Source: Janibacter sp. HTCC2649
Lineage (GTDB): Bacteria > Actinomycetota > Actinomycetes > Actinomycetales > Dermatophilaceae
DNA length: 64,000 bases
Reading direction: 5' to 3'
Assembly: GCF_000152705.1 (NCBI RefSeq)
Contig: NZ_CH672413.1
Coordinates: 4,157,783-4,221,782 of the forward strand
In this document: piece after piece, positions 35,330-44,171 of the stretch
How the letters are laid out: each line of letters begins with the position of its first letter
How positions within the stretch are numbered: the first letter of the stretch is position 1
The notes under the pieces: generated by a model
The model's database searches: none
What the model was told of the DNA's origin: nothing
What the model saw: the letters and a program-made list of their open reading frames with translations, nothing else
Position numbers and translations under genes: made by a program

Positions 35330-36457
35330 GTGGGCACTGAGGCGGTCCTGCGCGCCGCCATCGGCAACGCGCACCGCGTCGTCGTCAAGGTCGGCTCTTC
35401 CTCCCTCACAGGACCTGGCGGAGGTGCCATCGACGAAGCGCGCCTCGTGGCGCTCGTCGGCCATCTCGCAGCCGTGCGTGAGCGCGGGGGAGAGGTCGTC
35501 CTCGTCTCGTCCGGGGCCATCGCGGCCGGGCTCGGCCCTCTCGGCCTGACCGCACGTCCGCGCGACCTCGCGACGCAGCAGGCGGCCGCCAGCGTGGGGC
35601 AGGGAGCCCTGGTCGCGGCATACGCCCGCGCCTTTGCCCAACACCACCTCACCGTGGGCCAGGTGCTGCTCACCGCCGACGACGTCACTCGGCGCACGCA
35701 CTACACGAATGCCCGGCGCACCCTGACCCGTCTGCTCTCCTTGGGCATCGTCCCCGTCGTCAACGAGAACGACACCGTCGCCACGCACGAGATCCGCTTC
35801 GGTGACAACGACCGGCTCGCCGCCCTCGTGTCCCACCTCGTCGGTGCGGACGCCCTCGTGCTCCTCACCGACGTCGACGCGCTCTACGACGGTCCGCCCT
35901 CACGGGCAGGGTCCCAGCGGATCTCTGCGGTCCTGTCCGGCGAGGACCTTGCCGGCGTCGAGATCGGCGGCACGGGCAGCTCGGTCGGCAGCGGTGGCAT
36001 GGCCACGAAGGTGGAGTCGGCCGGCATCGCTGGAGCGGCCGGCATACCCACCATCCTGTCGCGTCTCGCGGACGCGGGACACGCGCTGGCAGGTGACGAC
36101 GTCGGCACCGTCTTTGCGCCGCAGGCGCGCTCACGGGCCTCACGCCAGCTCTGGATCGCCCACGCCACGACCCCCCGTGGTCGGCTCATCGTCGACGAGG
36201 GTGCGGTCACCGCGCTCACCAAGCGACGCACCTCGCTGCTGCCCGCCGGCATCGTCGAGGTGCAGGGCACCTTCACCGGGGGAGACCCGGTCGACGTGTG
36301 CGCACCCGACGGCCGGGCCATCGCGCGCGGTCTCGTGAACTACTCGTCGGGCGAGCTCCCGAACATGCTCGGACGCAGCACGCATGACCTGGCCCGTGAT
36401 CTCGGTGCGGCCTACGAACGCGAGGTCATCCACCGCGACGACCTCGTGATGCTCTGA
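35330..36457 (+). CDS. proB: Glutamate 5-kinase
   Basis: ProB makes glutamyl-5-phosphate, the first step of proline synthesis. The 375-residue protein has the amino-acid-kinase domain (VVVKVGSSSLTG, LVSSGAIAAG, VVNENDTVAT, FGDNDRLAALV) and a C-terminal PUA domain (IVDEGAVTALTKRRTSLLPAGI). It is translationally close to obgE. Its usual neighbour proA is displaced to 39229. Two GTATGCCG-family octamers lie in the gene and one of them encodes Gly-Ile with the rare ATA codon. Confidence 0.96.
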   Translation: MGTEAVLRAAIGNAHRVVVKVGSSSLTGPGGGAIDEARLVALVGHLAAVRERGGEVVLVSSGAIAAGLGPLGLTARPRDLATQQAAASVGQGALVAAYARAFAQHHLTVGQVLLTADDVTRRTHYTNARRTLTRLLSLGIVPVVNENDTVATHEIRFGDNDRLAALVSHLVGADALVLLTDVDALYDGPPSRAGSQRISAVLSGEDLAGVEIGGTGSSVGSGGMATKVESAGIAGAAGIPTILSRLADAGHALAGDDVGTVFAPQARSRASRQLWIAHATTPRGRLIVDEGAVTALTKRRTSLLPAGIVEVQGTFTGGDPVDVCAPDGRAIARGLVNYSSGELPNMLGRSTHDLARDLGAAYEREVIHRDDLVML

Positions 36458-36552
36458 GCTGCGTTCTCCCAGACGGGTTCTCGCCCGCACGGATCGAAAC
36501 GGACCGACAAGGACACGCACTGAGACACGGTCGACGCCAGCGGCGACCCGTG

Positions 36553-36745
36553 TGGCAGGATGCAAACGCCGCAGTGCACGGGAAGTCGGTGTGATTCCGA
36601 CGTGGTCCTCGCCACTGTGACCAGGGAGTGGCTCTTCGTCGTTCGCCACTGACAGTTGCAGGTTCACGCCGCGCTGTTGGGAAGGCCGAGGAGTCGTGGT
36701 GATCTGGAAGCCAGGAGACCGGCTGCGGCGCAGATCAGTCCACGA
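36553..36745 (+). ncRNA. Cobalamin (AdoCbl) riboswitch
   Basis: The conserved blocks are in order: GGGAAGTCGGTGTGATTCCG (36580-36599), GCCACTGTGACC (about 36611-36622) and the B12-box region GAAGCCAGGAGACCGG (36707-36722). The RNA lies directly upstream of cbtB, so B12 binding should repress a cobalt/cobalamin transport operon. Borders are approximate. Confidence 0.93.
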
Positions 36746-36769
36746 GGCATGGAACGAAAGGGTCCCAAA

Positions 36770-36988
36770 ATGACCAATTCCTCAGTTGTTGCTGTCCCCG
36801 CACGCCCCGCACCGTCGCTCGCGAGCATCCGCGTCCCCCTGTGGGCGTGGGCGCTGCTCGCCTTCGCGGTGTTCGCGCTCTACTTCGTCGCGCAGGAGAA
36901 CGGCGCTTTGCTCAGTGCGTCGAACGCGCAGATGCTGCACGAGCTCACTCACGATGCGCGTCACGCTCTCGGCGTGCCGTGCCACTGA
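36770..36988 (+). CDS. cbtB: CbtB cobalt transporter subunit
   Basis: This 72-residue protein has a single membrane helix (PLWAWALLAFAVFALYFVAQ) and the C-terminal HELTHDARHALGVPCH, whose His/Cys cluster is the CbtB signature and probably binds the metal. CbtAB is a predicted cobalt uptake system controlled by B12 riboswitches, as here. ATG 36770 has GAAAGG upstream; ATG 36749 is a weaker alternative. cbtA follows after 30 bp. Confidence 0.9.
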   Translation: MTNSSVVAVPARPAPSLASIRVPLWAWALLAFAVFALYFVAQENGALLSASNAQMLHELTHDARHALGVPCH

Positions 36989-37018
36989 TCCACGGCTGAT
37001 CTCCCAAGAGAACGTCGC

Positions 37019-37852
37019 GTGATCAGTTTTGGATCCGTGCTGCGCCGAGGCGTGGCCGCGGGTGCTGCCGCCGGTCTGGCCGCAGCATTCGTCATCTGGC
37101 TCTTCGTCGAGCCCGTCATCCGCAAGGCCCTCGTCATCGAGGACCAACGCGGTGCATCCGGGGATTCCGGTGGCCACGCCGGCCACTCGGCCCTGTTCAC
37201 CATCCCGTCCGTCCTGCCGGCTCACGGGGACGAACTCGTCTCCCGGGCGCAGCAGGTCGTGGGTGGCGCAGTCACCTCGCTCCTCGTCGGGATCGCCTTC
37301 GGTGTGATCTTCGCGGTCGTCTATGCCAAGGCTCGTCACCACCTCGCCGGCAGCAGTGACTTCTGGCGTTCGATCGGCCTTGCAGCCATCGGCTTCGGAG
37401 CGATCACCCTCCTGCCGGCGATCGTCATCCCGGCGAACCCACCGGCTGTCGGCGACCCGGCGACGGTCACCCAGCGCACCTGGCTCTATGTGCTGTCCCT
37501 GCTCCTCGGGGTCGCGATCGCCCTCGCTGTGCCGGTGCTCGACAGAGCGCTCGCTCGGCGTGGGCTCGCGGACTCCACCCGGTGGTCACTCGACGTGCTC
37601 GCCACGGTGGTGGCTGTCGTCGCCGTCGTCACGCTGCTGCCGGGAAGTCCCGACGCGGTGCCCGACGACGTCCCGGCCGCTGTCCTCTGGGACTTCCGGG
37701 TCGCCTCCCTCGCGCAGCTCGCTGCGATGTGGGTGACGCTCGGGACGGTCTTCGGACTGCTCATGGAGCGGGCAGCTGTCGCCGAGCGTGAGGCAGGCCG
37801 AGCGGACGAGCGTGAACTCGCCGCTGCCGGCTCCTCACCCGTGGACGCGTGA
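37019..37852 (+). CDS. cbtA: CbtA cobalt transporter subunit
   Basis: This 277-residue membrane protein matches CbtA. It has an N-terminal helix (GVAAGAAAGLAAAFVIWLFVE) and a His-rich loop (GGHAGHSALF), then four or five more helices, with IPANPPAVGDP between two of them. CbtA is thought to form the channel and works with CbtB. The GTG start at 37019 lies 30 bp after cbtB. The stop overlaps the ferredoxin gene by 4 bp (GTGA). Confidence 0.9.
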   Translation: MISFGSVLRRGVAAGAAAGLAAAFVIWLFVEPVIRKALVIEDQRGASGDSGGHAGHSALFTIPSVLPAHGDELVSRAQQVVGGAVTSLLVGIAFGVIFAVVYAKARHHLAGSSDFWRSIGLAAIGFGAITLLPAIVIPANPPAVGDPATVTQRTWLYVLSLLLGVAIALAVPVLDRALARRGLADSTRWSLDVLATVVAVVAVVTLLPGSPDAVPDDVPAAVLWDFRVASLAQLAAMWVTLGTVFGLLMERAAVAEREAGRADERELAAAGSSPVDA

Positions 37853-38232
37853 GCCGGCGCAACGACACGACCTGCACGATCCGCGTCTGCCGCGACTGCT
37901 GTTGCGGCACGGAGCGCAAGCACCCGGGCGTCGACCACGACGGACTTCTGGCCCGCCTCGAGGACGGCGCGCCGGGTGCGGCGCAGGTGTCGGTGAGCAA
38001 CTGCTTGCTGGCGTGCGACCAGTCGAACGTCGTCGTCGTGGTGCCGTCACCGTCCGGCCGGCGTGCAGGTGGTCGGCCCGTGTGGGTTCGTGGCGTCCTT
38101 GATGACGCGACGGTGGATGCGCTCGTCGCGTGGGTGCAGGAGGGTGGGCCCGGCTGGACCGACCCGCCGGGCCAGGTGGCGCGTCTGGCGTTCCCGCCGA
38201 GCGGCCTGTCCCGGGACTACGTCACCCTCTGA
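37849..38232 (+). CDS. (2Fe-2S) ferredoxin-like protein of the cbt operon
   Basis: This 127-residue protein has the thioredoxin-like ferredoxin cysteines: CRDCCCGTERKHPG near the start and VSNCLLACDQSN about residues 50-60. Third genes of this type accompany cbtBA in several actinobacteria, but their role in cobalt uptake or cobalamin processing is not established. Translation is coupled to cbtA by the GTGA overlap. A strong palindrome follows. Confidence 0.82.
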   Translation: MSRRNDTTCTIRVCRDCCCGTERKHPGVDHDGLLARLEDGAPGAAQVSVSNCLLACDQSNVVVVVPSPSGRRAGGRPVWVRGVLDDATVDALVAWVQEGGPGWTDPPGQVARLAFPPSGLSRDYVTL

Positions 38233-38241
38233 GTCGGGACC

Positions 38242-38285
38242 TACCGCACCGTAGGCGGGGTGATCACCCCACCTACGGTGCGGTA
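38242..38285. terminator. Bidirectional terminator
   Basis: The arms 38242-38263 and 38264-38285 are complementary at 21 of 22 positions, with TGATCA at the centre. They separate the cbt operon from the converging pdxY gene. Confidence 0.75.
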
Positions 38286-38295
38286 TCCGAGCAGG

Positions 38296-39150
38296 TCAGC
38301 GGAGCTGCTGGACCTCGAACTGCATCCGCGGGTGGGCGATCGTCTCCTGCGCCTGCACGAGCTGGAGCTCGCGCTGCCCGGAGTCGAGGGTGAGCTGCAG
38401 CAGGTCGAAGACGCTCGACACCGTGCGACCCAGGGCCACTCCGGCGTCCCCGCTCTCGAGCAGGTGGGCGGTGAACAGGGCCGCGGTCACGTCGCCTGAC
38501 CCGTTCGCCTTCATCGGGAGCTGGGGCGTCTGGACGATCCAGGCGCCGTCACCGTGGACGGCGAGCATCTCGATCGTGCCCTCGGGACGGTCGGGACGCA
38601 GCACCGACGTCACCAAGACCGTTGACGGTCCCATCTCGCGCGCCCTCTCCACGGACGCGAACGTGTCCTCCAGTGACTCGGGCTCGGTCTCGGTGAGGTA
38701 GCCGAGCTCGAACTGGTTGGGGGTGATGAGGTCGGCCTGCGGCACGACTCGCTCACGCAGCAGCACCGGGATCGCCGGGTGGACGAAGCAGCCCGACTTC
38801 GCGTTGCCCATGACCGGGTCGCACGCATAGATGGCCTGGGGGTTGGCCGCCTTGACCCGGGCGACGGCGTCGAGGATGACGTCACCGATCTCCTCGCCAC
38901 CCTGGTAGCCCGACAGCACCGCGTCGATCGCCGGCATGGCCTCCCGCTCCTGGATGCCGGTGATGACCTCGCGCACGTCGTCGGCCGCGAGCAGCGGGCC
39001 GCGCCACGCGCCGTAGCCGGTGTGGTTGCTGAAGTGCACCGTGTTGACCGGCCACACCTCGACACCGAGACGCTGCAGCGGGAAGACGGCGGCACTGTTG
39101 CCGACGTGGCCATAGGCGACCGAGGACTGGATGGAGAGGATCGTCGTCAC
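38296..39150 (-). CDS. pdxY: Pyridoxal kinase PdxY
   Basis: This 284-residue ribokinase-fold enzyme of the B6 salvage pathway phosphorylates pyridoxal. Family segments are [26 protein letters not shown] at the start, [16 protein letters not shown] and the catalytic [15 protein letters not shown] (Asp as base). The GTG at 39150 has GGATGG upstream and gives the standard N-terminus. It is divergent from proA across 78 bp. Confidence 0.92.
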   Translation of the reverse strand: MTTILSIQSSVAYGHVGNSAAVFPLQRLGVEVWPVNTVHFSNHTGYGAWRGPLLAADDVREVITGIQEREAMPAIDAVLSGYQGGEEIGDVILDAVARVKAANPQAIYACDPVMGNAKSGCFVHPAIPVLLRERVVPQADLITPNQFELGYLTETEPESLEDTFASVERAREMGPSTVLVTSVLRPDRPEGTIEMLAVHGDGAWIVQTPQLPMKANGSGDVTAALFTAHLLESGDAGVALGRTVSSVFDLLQLTLDSGQRELQLVQAQETIAHPRMQFEVQQLR

Positions 39151-39228
39151 TGCGCCATCCTCCCACCTCGCGTTCACGTCCCTGAGATGCGTGTATGCCG
39201 CCCGCTGCCGCGATTTACGCTGTGGGGT

Positions 39229-40530
39229 ATGGCTCAAGCCTCAGCACCCACTGCCTCCGCGCTCGCCCCCGCCGACATCGCCCGGGTCGCCGACCTCGCC
39301 AGCAAGGCCCGCGAGGCCTCGCGCAGGCTTGCCCTGCTCAGCCGCGCCGACAAGGACGAAGCCCTGCGAGCCCTGGCCGATGCCCTCGACGCCGCGACCG
39401 AGCAGATCGTCGCGGCCAACGCCGAGGATGTCGACCGAGGCCGGGCGGGTGGCATGGTCGACGGGCTCATCGACCGACTGACGCTGACGCCCGAGCGGGT
39501 GGCGGCCGTGGCCGAGGCCGTACGTGACATCGCCGCCCTGCCCGACCCGGTCGGCGAGATCGTGCGTGGATCGACCCCCGCCAACGGTCTTCAGATCCGT
39601 CAGGTCCGCGTGCCCATGGGCGTCATCGGCATGATCTACGAGGCCCGCCCCAACGTCACCGTCGACGCCGCCGGCCTCGGGCTCAAGTCGGGCAACGCCG
39701 TAATCCTGCGCGGTGGGTCGGCGGCGGAGTCGACCAACAAGGCTCTCGTCGCGGTCATGCGTGATGCGCTCGAGGTGCAGGGCCTGCCGGCCGACGCCAT
39801 CGGTCTTCTCGACGGAGGTCGCGACGCCGTGCGAGCGCTCCTCACGGCCCGCGGCCAGGTCGACCTCATCATTCCGCGTGGGGGAGCGGGGCTCATCCAG
39901 ACCGTCGTCACTGAGTCGACCGTGCCCGTGATCGAGACAGGGGTCGGCAACTGCCACGTCTACGTCGATGCGGCCGCGGACCTCGACAAGGCGCTCGCGA
40001 TCACGATCAACGCCAAGACCCACCGCCCGAGCGTCTGCAATGCCGCAGAGAAGCTCCTCGTCCACGCGTCGCTGGTCGAGGAGTTCCTGCCCAAGGTCCT
40101 CGCCGAGCTGTCGGGCGCCGGAGTGGTGCTCCACACGGATCCGGCGGCCGGGAGCGCTGCGGAGGCGGCCGGCATACCCCACGTTCCGGCGACGGAGGAG
40201 GACTGGGACACCGAGTACCTCGCGCTCGAGATGGGCGTTGCGGTCGTCGCCGACCTCGACGCCGCGCTCGCCCACATCCGCGCGCACTCGAGCGGGCACA
40301 CCGAGGCGATCGTCACCGAGGACCGCGCGGCGGCACGGCGATTCACCACCGAGATCGACGCGGCTGCGGTCATGGTCAACGCGTCGACGCGGTTCACCGA
40401 CGGCGGCGAGTTCGGGTTCGGTGCCGAGATCGGCATCTCCACCCAGAAGCTGCATGCCCGTGGCCCGATGGCGCTGCCCGAGCTCACGACGACGAAGTGG
40501 ATCGTTGAGGGCGACGGCCAGATCCGCTGA
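39229..40530 (+). CDS. proA: Glutamate-5-semialdehyde dehydrogenase
   Basis: ProA reduces glutamyl phosphate to the semialdehyde. The 433-residue protein has [35 protein letters not shown], the catalytic-Cys region [17 protein letters not shown] and [19 protein letters not shown]. It normally follows proB; here the cobalt cassette and pdxY stand between. A GTATGCCG octamer lies in its upstream region (39193) and another in the gene (40170), encoding Gly-Ile-Pro with ATA. Confidence 0.96.
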   Translation: MAQASAPTASALAPADIARVADLASKAREASRRLALLSRADKDEALRALADALDAATEQIVAANAEDVDRGRAGGMVDGLIDRLTLTPERVAAVAEAVRDIAALPDPVGEIVRGSTPANGLQIRQVRVPMGVIGMIYEARPNVTVDAAGLGLKSGNAVILRGGSAAESTNKALVAVMRDALEVQGLPADAIGLLDGGRDAVRALLTARGQVDLIIPRGGAGLIQTVVTESTVPVIETGVGNCHVYVDAAADLDKALAITINAKTHRPSVCNAAEKLLVHASLVEEFLPKVLAELSGAGVVLHTDPAAGSAAEAAGIPHVPATEEDWDTEYLALEMGVAVVADLDAALAHIRAHSSGHTEAIVTEDRAAARRFTTEIDAAAVMVNASTRFTDGGEFGFGAEIGISTQKLHARGPMALPELTTTKWIVEGDGQIR

Positions 40531-40561
40531 GGCACTTCCCGGTAGGCGACCTCCCGTGCGG

Positions 40562-40575
40562 TTGACAACTGTCAA
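40562..40575. promoter_or_regulatory. 14-bp palindrome TTGACAACTGTCAA
   Basis: Perfect 6-bp arms (TTGACA/TGTCAA) around two bases lie 72 bp before the CrtC-like gene. The shape and size suit a dimeric MarR- or TetR-like repressor site, and the left arm also reads as a consensus -35. No regulator gene is adjacent. Confidence 0.4.
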
Positions 40576-40646
40576 TTAACCCAAGAAGGTGGGCGCACTG
40601 GGCGCGGTCAACGGCGACTGCACCCCTTCACCGGAGGTCACACTCG

Positions 40647-41687
40647 ATGAAGCTCACCCGCGGTCGTCTGCTGACGACCCTGCTCACCGCCCTGTTCGCC
40701 CTTGTCGTGATGGTCTTGGCGGGACCCGCGACGGCCGGCTCGGCCAGCATTCTCACGAGTCCGGCGGACTACACGCTGCCCACGGCAGGGGGCGACATCC
40801 CGACGAAGCTGGCGACCCCTGCCGACAACGGTCCGCACGCGGGAAGTCAGACCGAGTGGTGGTACGTCCACGTGACCAACCCCGCGACGGGCGAGGTCTT
40901 CATCGCGCAGCTCTTCTCTGCACCGCTGCCCCTGGTCAACACCTTCTGGTACGACAAGAACGGCAACAAGTCGCACCTCACGTCGGCAACGACTCCGCCC
41001 GTGACGACGAACCAGCCCTCGGTCTGCGCCCTCGCAGGCTGCCTCAAGTACGACGCGACGAAGAAGGCCTACAACCTCAAGTGGTCGGCCAACGGCGTCA
41101 CCGCGGACCTCTGGCTCAACAACCTCAAGCCCGGCGTCACCTGGGGCCCGGCCACGTATGACAACCAGTCGCTCTACTGGACCGTCCCCGCCGCGACGTC
41201 CAACGTCACCGGTTGGATCTGGCCGGTCGGCTCCCTCAAGCCCATCAGCGTCGACGGCTGGCGCGGCTACCACGACCACAACTGGGGCAACTTCAACCTC
41301 AGTGACCAGCAGTACGCCGGCTGGGAGTGGGCGGTCTCGCACCAGGCCGACGGTTCCGCGAAGCTGCTTGGCGGCGTCATCGACAGCCAGGGCGACTACC
41401 GCTCGGTGCTCGCCGACATCAAGCCCGACGGCACGATGACCGCCTGCCCGGGCACGGTGACGCACCTGTCCAACTTCACCAAGGCCGGACTCTTCGACTA
41501 TCCGGGCACCGTCGACACCCAGTGCGCCACCCCGACGCCGGGAGTTGATCCGGTGACGTTCCAGGTGACCGCGCCGTACCAGGTGACGACGCCGACGTTC
41601 CTGTTCACCGAATCGGTCGGCAAAACCCAGCCCGGGTCACTCGCCCTGATCGAGCACTTCCGTACCCTGACCCACCTTGGCAGCTGA
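40647..41687 (+). CDS. Secreted CrtC/lipocalin-like protein
   Basis: This 346-residue protein starts with a signal peptide (LTTLLTALFALVVMVLAGPATA, cleavage after Ala-rich ATAGS). The body has SQTEWWYVHVTN and DGWRGYHDHNWGNFN, the two marks of the CrtC-like lipocalin fold (carotenoid 1,2-hydratase and 'predicted secreted hydrolase' groups). A carotenoid substrate is unlikely because no carotenoid gene is near and the protein is exported. The ATG follows GGAGG at a good distance. It ends in front of a bidirectional terminator. Confidence 0.78.
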   Translation: MKLTRGRLLTTLLTALFALVVMVLAGPATAGSASILTSPADYTLPTAGGDIPTKLATPADNGPHAGSQTEWWYVHVTNPATGEVFIAQLFSAPLPLVNTFWYDKNGNKSHLTSATTPPVTTNQPSVCALAGCLKYDATKKAYNLKWSANGVTADLWLNNLKPGVTWGPATYDNQSLYWTVPAATSNVTGWIWPVGSLKPISVDGWRGYHDHNWGNFNLSDQQYAGWEWAVSHQADGSAKLLGGVIDSQGDYRSVLADIKPDGTMTACPGTVTHLSNFTKAGLFDYPGTVDTQCATPTPGVDPVTFQVTAPYQVTTPTFLFTESVGKTQPGSLALIEHFRTLTHLGS

Positions 41688-41711
41688 GCTCCAACCACTG
41701 CTGCTGACGTC

Positions 41712-41744
41712 GTCGGCCCCGTCCTCATCAAGGGCGGGGCCGAC
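41712..41744. terminator. Bidirectional terminator
   Basis: The arms 41712-41725 and 41731-41744 (GTCGGCCCCGTCCT/AGGGCGGGGCCGAC) match at 13 of 14 positions around a 5-base loop. They lie between the CrtC-like gene and the converging minus-strand gene. Confidence 0.75.
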
Positions 41745-41767
41745 GCTGCGCACGCAAAGCGACTCGA

Positions 41768-42334
41768 TCAGCGCGTGACGTGGAGCGTGTGGAGGACTTG
41801 GTCGCAGACCTGCTGGCCGCGCGCCGGGTCGGCTGCAACCGGGCACGCGACAGAAAAGAAGGTCTCGTTCTCGTGCCGGGCCCGACCCACGACGACGATG
41901 GTGCCAGCTGGCTTGCCGGGCCGAGCGTCACCCGGCGACGGTGGATCGACCCGTCCGGCCGGTAGTCCGTCGACGACGATCCGGGAGACCCCCGAAATTC
42001 CGACAGCAGTCTGCGCGATCAGGTCCAGCGGAGTGCCCTCGACGGGGTTGCGCGGGACCACGGACACCGTTGCGGCCTGGTCATCGGGCATTCCGGAGGC
42101 CGCGACGCGCAGGCATTCGCTCGAGTCCGAGTTGGTGGGGCAGGCGAGGGTGCGCCAGGTCGCCGGGATCGTGAAGGTCAAGGCACCGCTCGGCGTTCGG
42201 GCCGTGATGTCCGGGCCGGGCGATGCTGACGACTCATTGCTCCCGCGCAACATCACGACCAGTCCGGCGACGCTGGCGCCAACCATCGCGAGCAGTGCGA
42301 TGACTGCCGCGATCACCACGGTCCGTCGGGACAT
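41768..42334 (-). CDS. Hypothetical membrane-anchored extracytoplasmic protein
   Basis: This 188-residue protein has one N-terminal membrane helix (VVIAAVIALLAMVGASVAGLVVML) and an extracellular domain with four cysteines (ACPTNSDSSECL and ACPVAADPARGQQVC) that could form two disulfides. Similar single-pass proteins of unknown role are common in actinobacteria. It is followed by a terminator and preceded by 65 bp after which the glycosyltransferase gene ends, so the two could be cotranscribed. Confidence 0.65.
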   Translation of the reverse strand: MSRRTVVIAAVIALLAMVGASVAGLVVMLRGSNESSASPGPDITARTPSGALTFTIPATWRTLACPTNSDSSECLRVAASGMPDDQAATVSVVPRNPVEGTPLDLIAQTAVGISGVSRIVVDGLPAGRVDPPSPGDARPGKPAGTIVVVGRARHENETFFSVACPVAADPARGQQVCDQVLHTLHVTR

Positions 42335-42399
42335 GCCCGCAGTCTCCCAGTGGCCCTTCCTGCTTGTCTTCGAAACAGGGTTGCGCCCCGGTCACGACT

Positions 42400-43401
42400 T
42401 CAGGCGTGGGGCTGGTCAGCTCCGTCACGCGAAGGAGACTCGGCCGAACCAACGGCCGACTCCAGCGAGTCGTGGGCGATGAAGTAGGTCGGTCGAGCCT
42501 GCATCGCGGCATACATCCGGCCGACGTACTCGCCGAGGATGCCCAGTGCCAGCAGCTGCACGGCGCCGACCGCAGCCACGATGACGACGGTCGAGGTCCA
42601 ACCGGGCAGGGCGTGGCCGAGGACGCGAGCGAACACGGCATACACAAGAACGCCGAAGGCGGCGACCCCGCCGAGGAGTCCGAGCCAGGTCGCGAAGCGC
42701 AGGGGCGCCAGCGAGAAGCCGGTCACCGAGTCGACCGAGAGGCGGATCATCTTGGCGAGCGGGTACTTCGAGGTCCCGGCGGCTCGCACCTCACGGGTGT
42801 AACCCACAGCGGCCGAGGGAAAGCCCAGGGCTGGCACGACGAAGCGCAGGACGCGGTTGTGCTCGGGCAGCGAGTTCACGGCCTCAACCGTGGCGCGCGA
42901 CATGAGGCGGTAGTCGCCCGCATCCACAGGGGCATCGATGCTCGCGAGCCGGCGGATGGTCTTGTAGAACAGTCGCGCCGAGCCGCGCTTGAAGGCCGTG
43001 TCGGTGGACCGGTCCTCGCGCACGCCGTAGACGACGTCGACCGCATCCTCTCGAGCGACCCGCAACATCTCGGGGATGACCTCGGGCGGGTCCTGGAGGT
43101 CGGCGTCGAGCGTGACGACGTAGTCGCCGCGGGCGCGCTGCAACCCCGCCGAGATCGCGGCCTGGTGGCCGGAATTGGCGCGCAGCCGGACGATCCGCAG
43201 CTGCGGCCACTCGCGTCGCAGTCGCTCGAGGAGCACAGGGGTGGCATCGCTGCTCCCGTCATCGACGGCCACCACTTCATAGGTGGCGCCCATCCCGTCG
43301 GCGAGCGGGCGGAGGCGGTCCACGAGCAGCGGGAGGACGGCCTCCTCGTTGAACATCGGGATGACGATGCTCACGGTGATGGCTGGAGCAGGCGCGGGCA
43401 T
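42400..43401 (-). CDS. GtrB/DPM1-type family 2 glycosyltransferase
   Basis: This 333-residue membrane glycosyltransferase has a GT-A domain with VSIVIPMFNEEAVLP, VAVDDGSSDAT and the DxD-type TLDADLQDPPEVIP. Two C-terminal helices follow (LRFATWLGLLGGVAAFGVLVYAVF and STVVIVAAVGAVQLLALGILGEYVGRMY). Enzymes of this type load a sugar from a nucleotide donor onto polyprenyl phosphate for wall or surface glycosylation. The start MPAPAPA at 43401 is chosen over 43470 because the latter reaches into the terminator of the upstream RNA. Confidence 0.87.
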   Translation of the reverse strand: MPAPAPAITVSIVIPMFNEEAVLPLLVDRLRPLADGMGATYEVVAVDDGSSDATPVLLERLRREWPQLRIVRLRANSGHQAAISAGLQRARGDYVVTLDADLQDPPEVIPEMLRVAREDAVDVVYGVREDRSTDTAFKRGSARLFYKTIRRLASIDAPVDAGDYRLMSRATVEAVNSLPEHNRVLRFVVPALGFPSAAVGYTREVRAAGTSKYPLAKMIRLSVDSVTGFSLAPLRFATWLGLLGGVAAFGVLVYAVFARVLGHALPGWTSTVVIVAAVGAVQLLALGILGEYVGRMYAAMQARPTYFIAHDSLESAVGSAESPSRDGADQPHA

Positions 43402-43471
43402 GGGGTTCAGCGTAAGGGGCGGGTGCTTCCGCCATGTCCGGACCGCCGCCCAGACTCCGCCAGGACGCACC

Positions 43472-43504
43472 GAAGGCCCCCGATGTATGAGATCGGGGGC
43501 CTTC
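43472..43504 (-). terminator. Terminator of the minus-strand RNA candidate
   Basis: A perfect 13-bp stem (GAAGGCCCCCGAT with its complement) around the loop 43485-43491. No plus-strand gene ends here. On the minus strand it closes the interval that starts at the promoter near 43775-43802. Confidence 0.7.
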
Positions 43505-43768
43505 AGCGCCGGGGCTAGCCCTTATTCATGTGAGCCGGTCGTTCCCGACGGGCGGACCCGCCGAGGGGGCCACACGACAGTGGCGTCGTCCCGGCTGGAC
43601 CGGGGCGAACTTCGACTCTGGCCGTCGGCCGCGGTGTGCCCCGCGATGTCGCTCGCGGTGTGGGTCACCCCCCACCCAGTCCCGGTTTCACCCGGGGCCA
43701 GTGGCACAGCCGTTCTCCTTCGACCCGACTTCCACCCGTGCCCGAGGGCCAGGGTGGTTGTTCGTGGG
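43472..43768 (-). ncRNA. Candidate free-standing non-coding RNA, about 297 nt
   Basis: On the minus strand TTGCAC and GATAAA are separated by 16 bp (43797-43802 and 43775-43780), which predicts a start near 43768. A strong terminator lies at 43472-43504. Between them no frame looks coding: the ORFs have no ribosome binding site and an Arg/Ser-rich shadow composition. The RNA should fold extensively, for example GGGCAC...GTGCC and the GTGGGGGGTGACCCACACC helices. It resembles none of tmRNA, RNase P or SRP RNA by their conserved motifs. A 6S/Ms1-like RNA is possible by length only. Confidence 0.5.
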
Positions 43769-43774
43769 TCCTTG

Positions 43775-43802
43775 TTTATCGCTGAAACCCCTTGTGGTGC
43801 AA
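43775..43802 (-). promoter_or_regulatory. Promoter of the RNA candidate
   Basis: TTGCAC (43802-43797) and GATAAA (43780-43775) are read on the minus strand with a 16-bp spacer, close to the sigma-70/HrdB consensus. This is the best promoter match in the interval between the glycosyltransferase and nadD. Confidence 0.5.
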
Positions 43803-43934
43803 GCGGATCAGCGAGTTTCTCGCCCAGCGGCGTCGCCCGCGCGTGTCGTCCACAGGCTGAGGGCCTTCGCCACGCTCCCATGCACAGCCCTGTGGACGAC
43901 ACCGGTGGACAACGAGGACGGTAGGCTGCCACCC

Positions 43935-44171
43935 ATGACATCGCACGCCGCTCGTGTCCTCGCCGAGGAAGCCGCCCACCACGCCCTTCCTGCGCCCGCA
44001 TGGGCCTTCGCGGTCACCGCACTGGCGGCCTTTGCGCTGCTGCTCGCCCTGACGTGGGCCTTCCGCGGCAACGCGCAGAAGCACACGCCCGACAGCGAGC
44101 GCAACGACCACCACTCGACCGACCTCGCGCACGCGCACGGCGGAACGATGCACGACGAGGGTCACCACTGA
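43935..44171 (+). CDS. Small single-helix membrane protein upstream of nadD
   Basis: This 78-residue protein has a helix ([21 protein letters not shown]) and a His/Asp-rich C-terminal tail ([13 protein letters not shown]...DEGHH). It belongs to no named family I recognise, but similar short membrane proteins precede nadD in related genera. Its stop overlaps the likely nadD start (CTGA), so the genes are coupled. The open frame continues upstream into the RNA candidate region, but ATG 43935 is the sensible start. Confidence 0.7.
   Translation: MTSHAARVLAEEAAHHALPAPAWAFAVTALAAFALLLALTWAFRGNAQKHTPDSERNDHHSTDLAHAHGGTMHDEGHH

Noticed and set aside
40647..41687. Carotenoid hydratase CrtC
   Set aside because: The protein has a signal peptide and no carotenoid gene is near; only the lipocalin-like fold is supported.
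43472..43768. tmRNA, RNase P RNA or SRP RNA
   Set aside because: No tag-peptide frame with an LAA end, no GAGGAAAGTCC motif and no SRP tetraloop core were found on either strand.
43530..43934. N-terminal extension of the small nadD-upstream protein (plus-strand frame from 43530)
   Set aside because: Composition is Arg/Pro/Ser shadow-like, it crosses the RNA candidate, and ATG 43935 gives a clean membrane protein.
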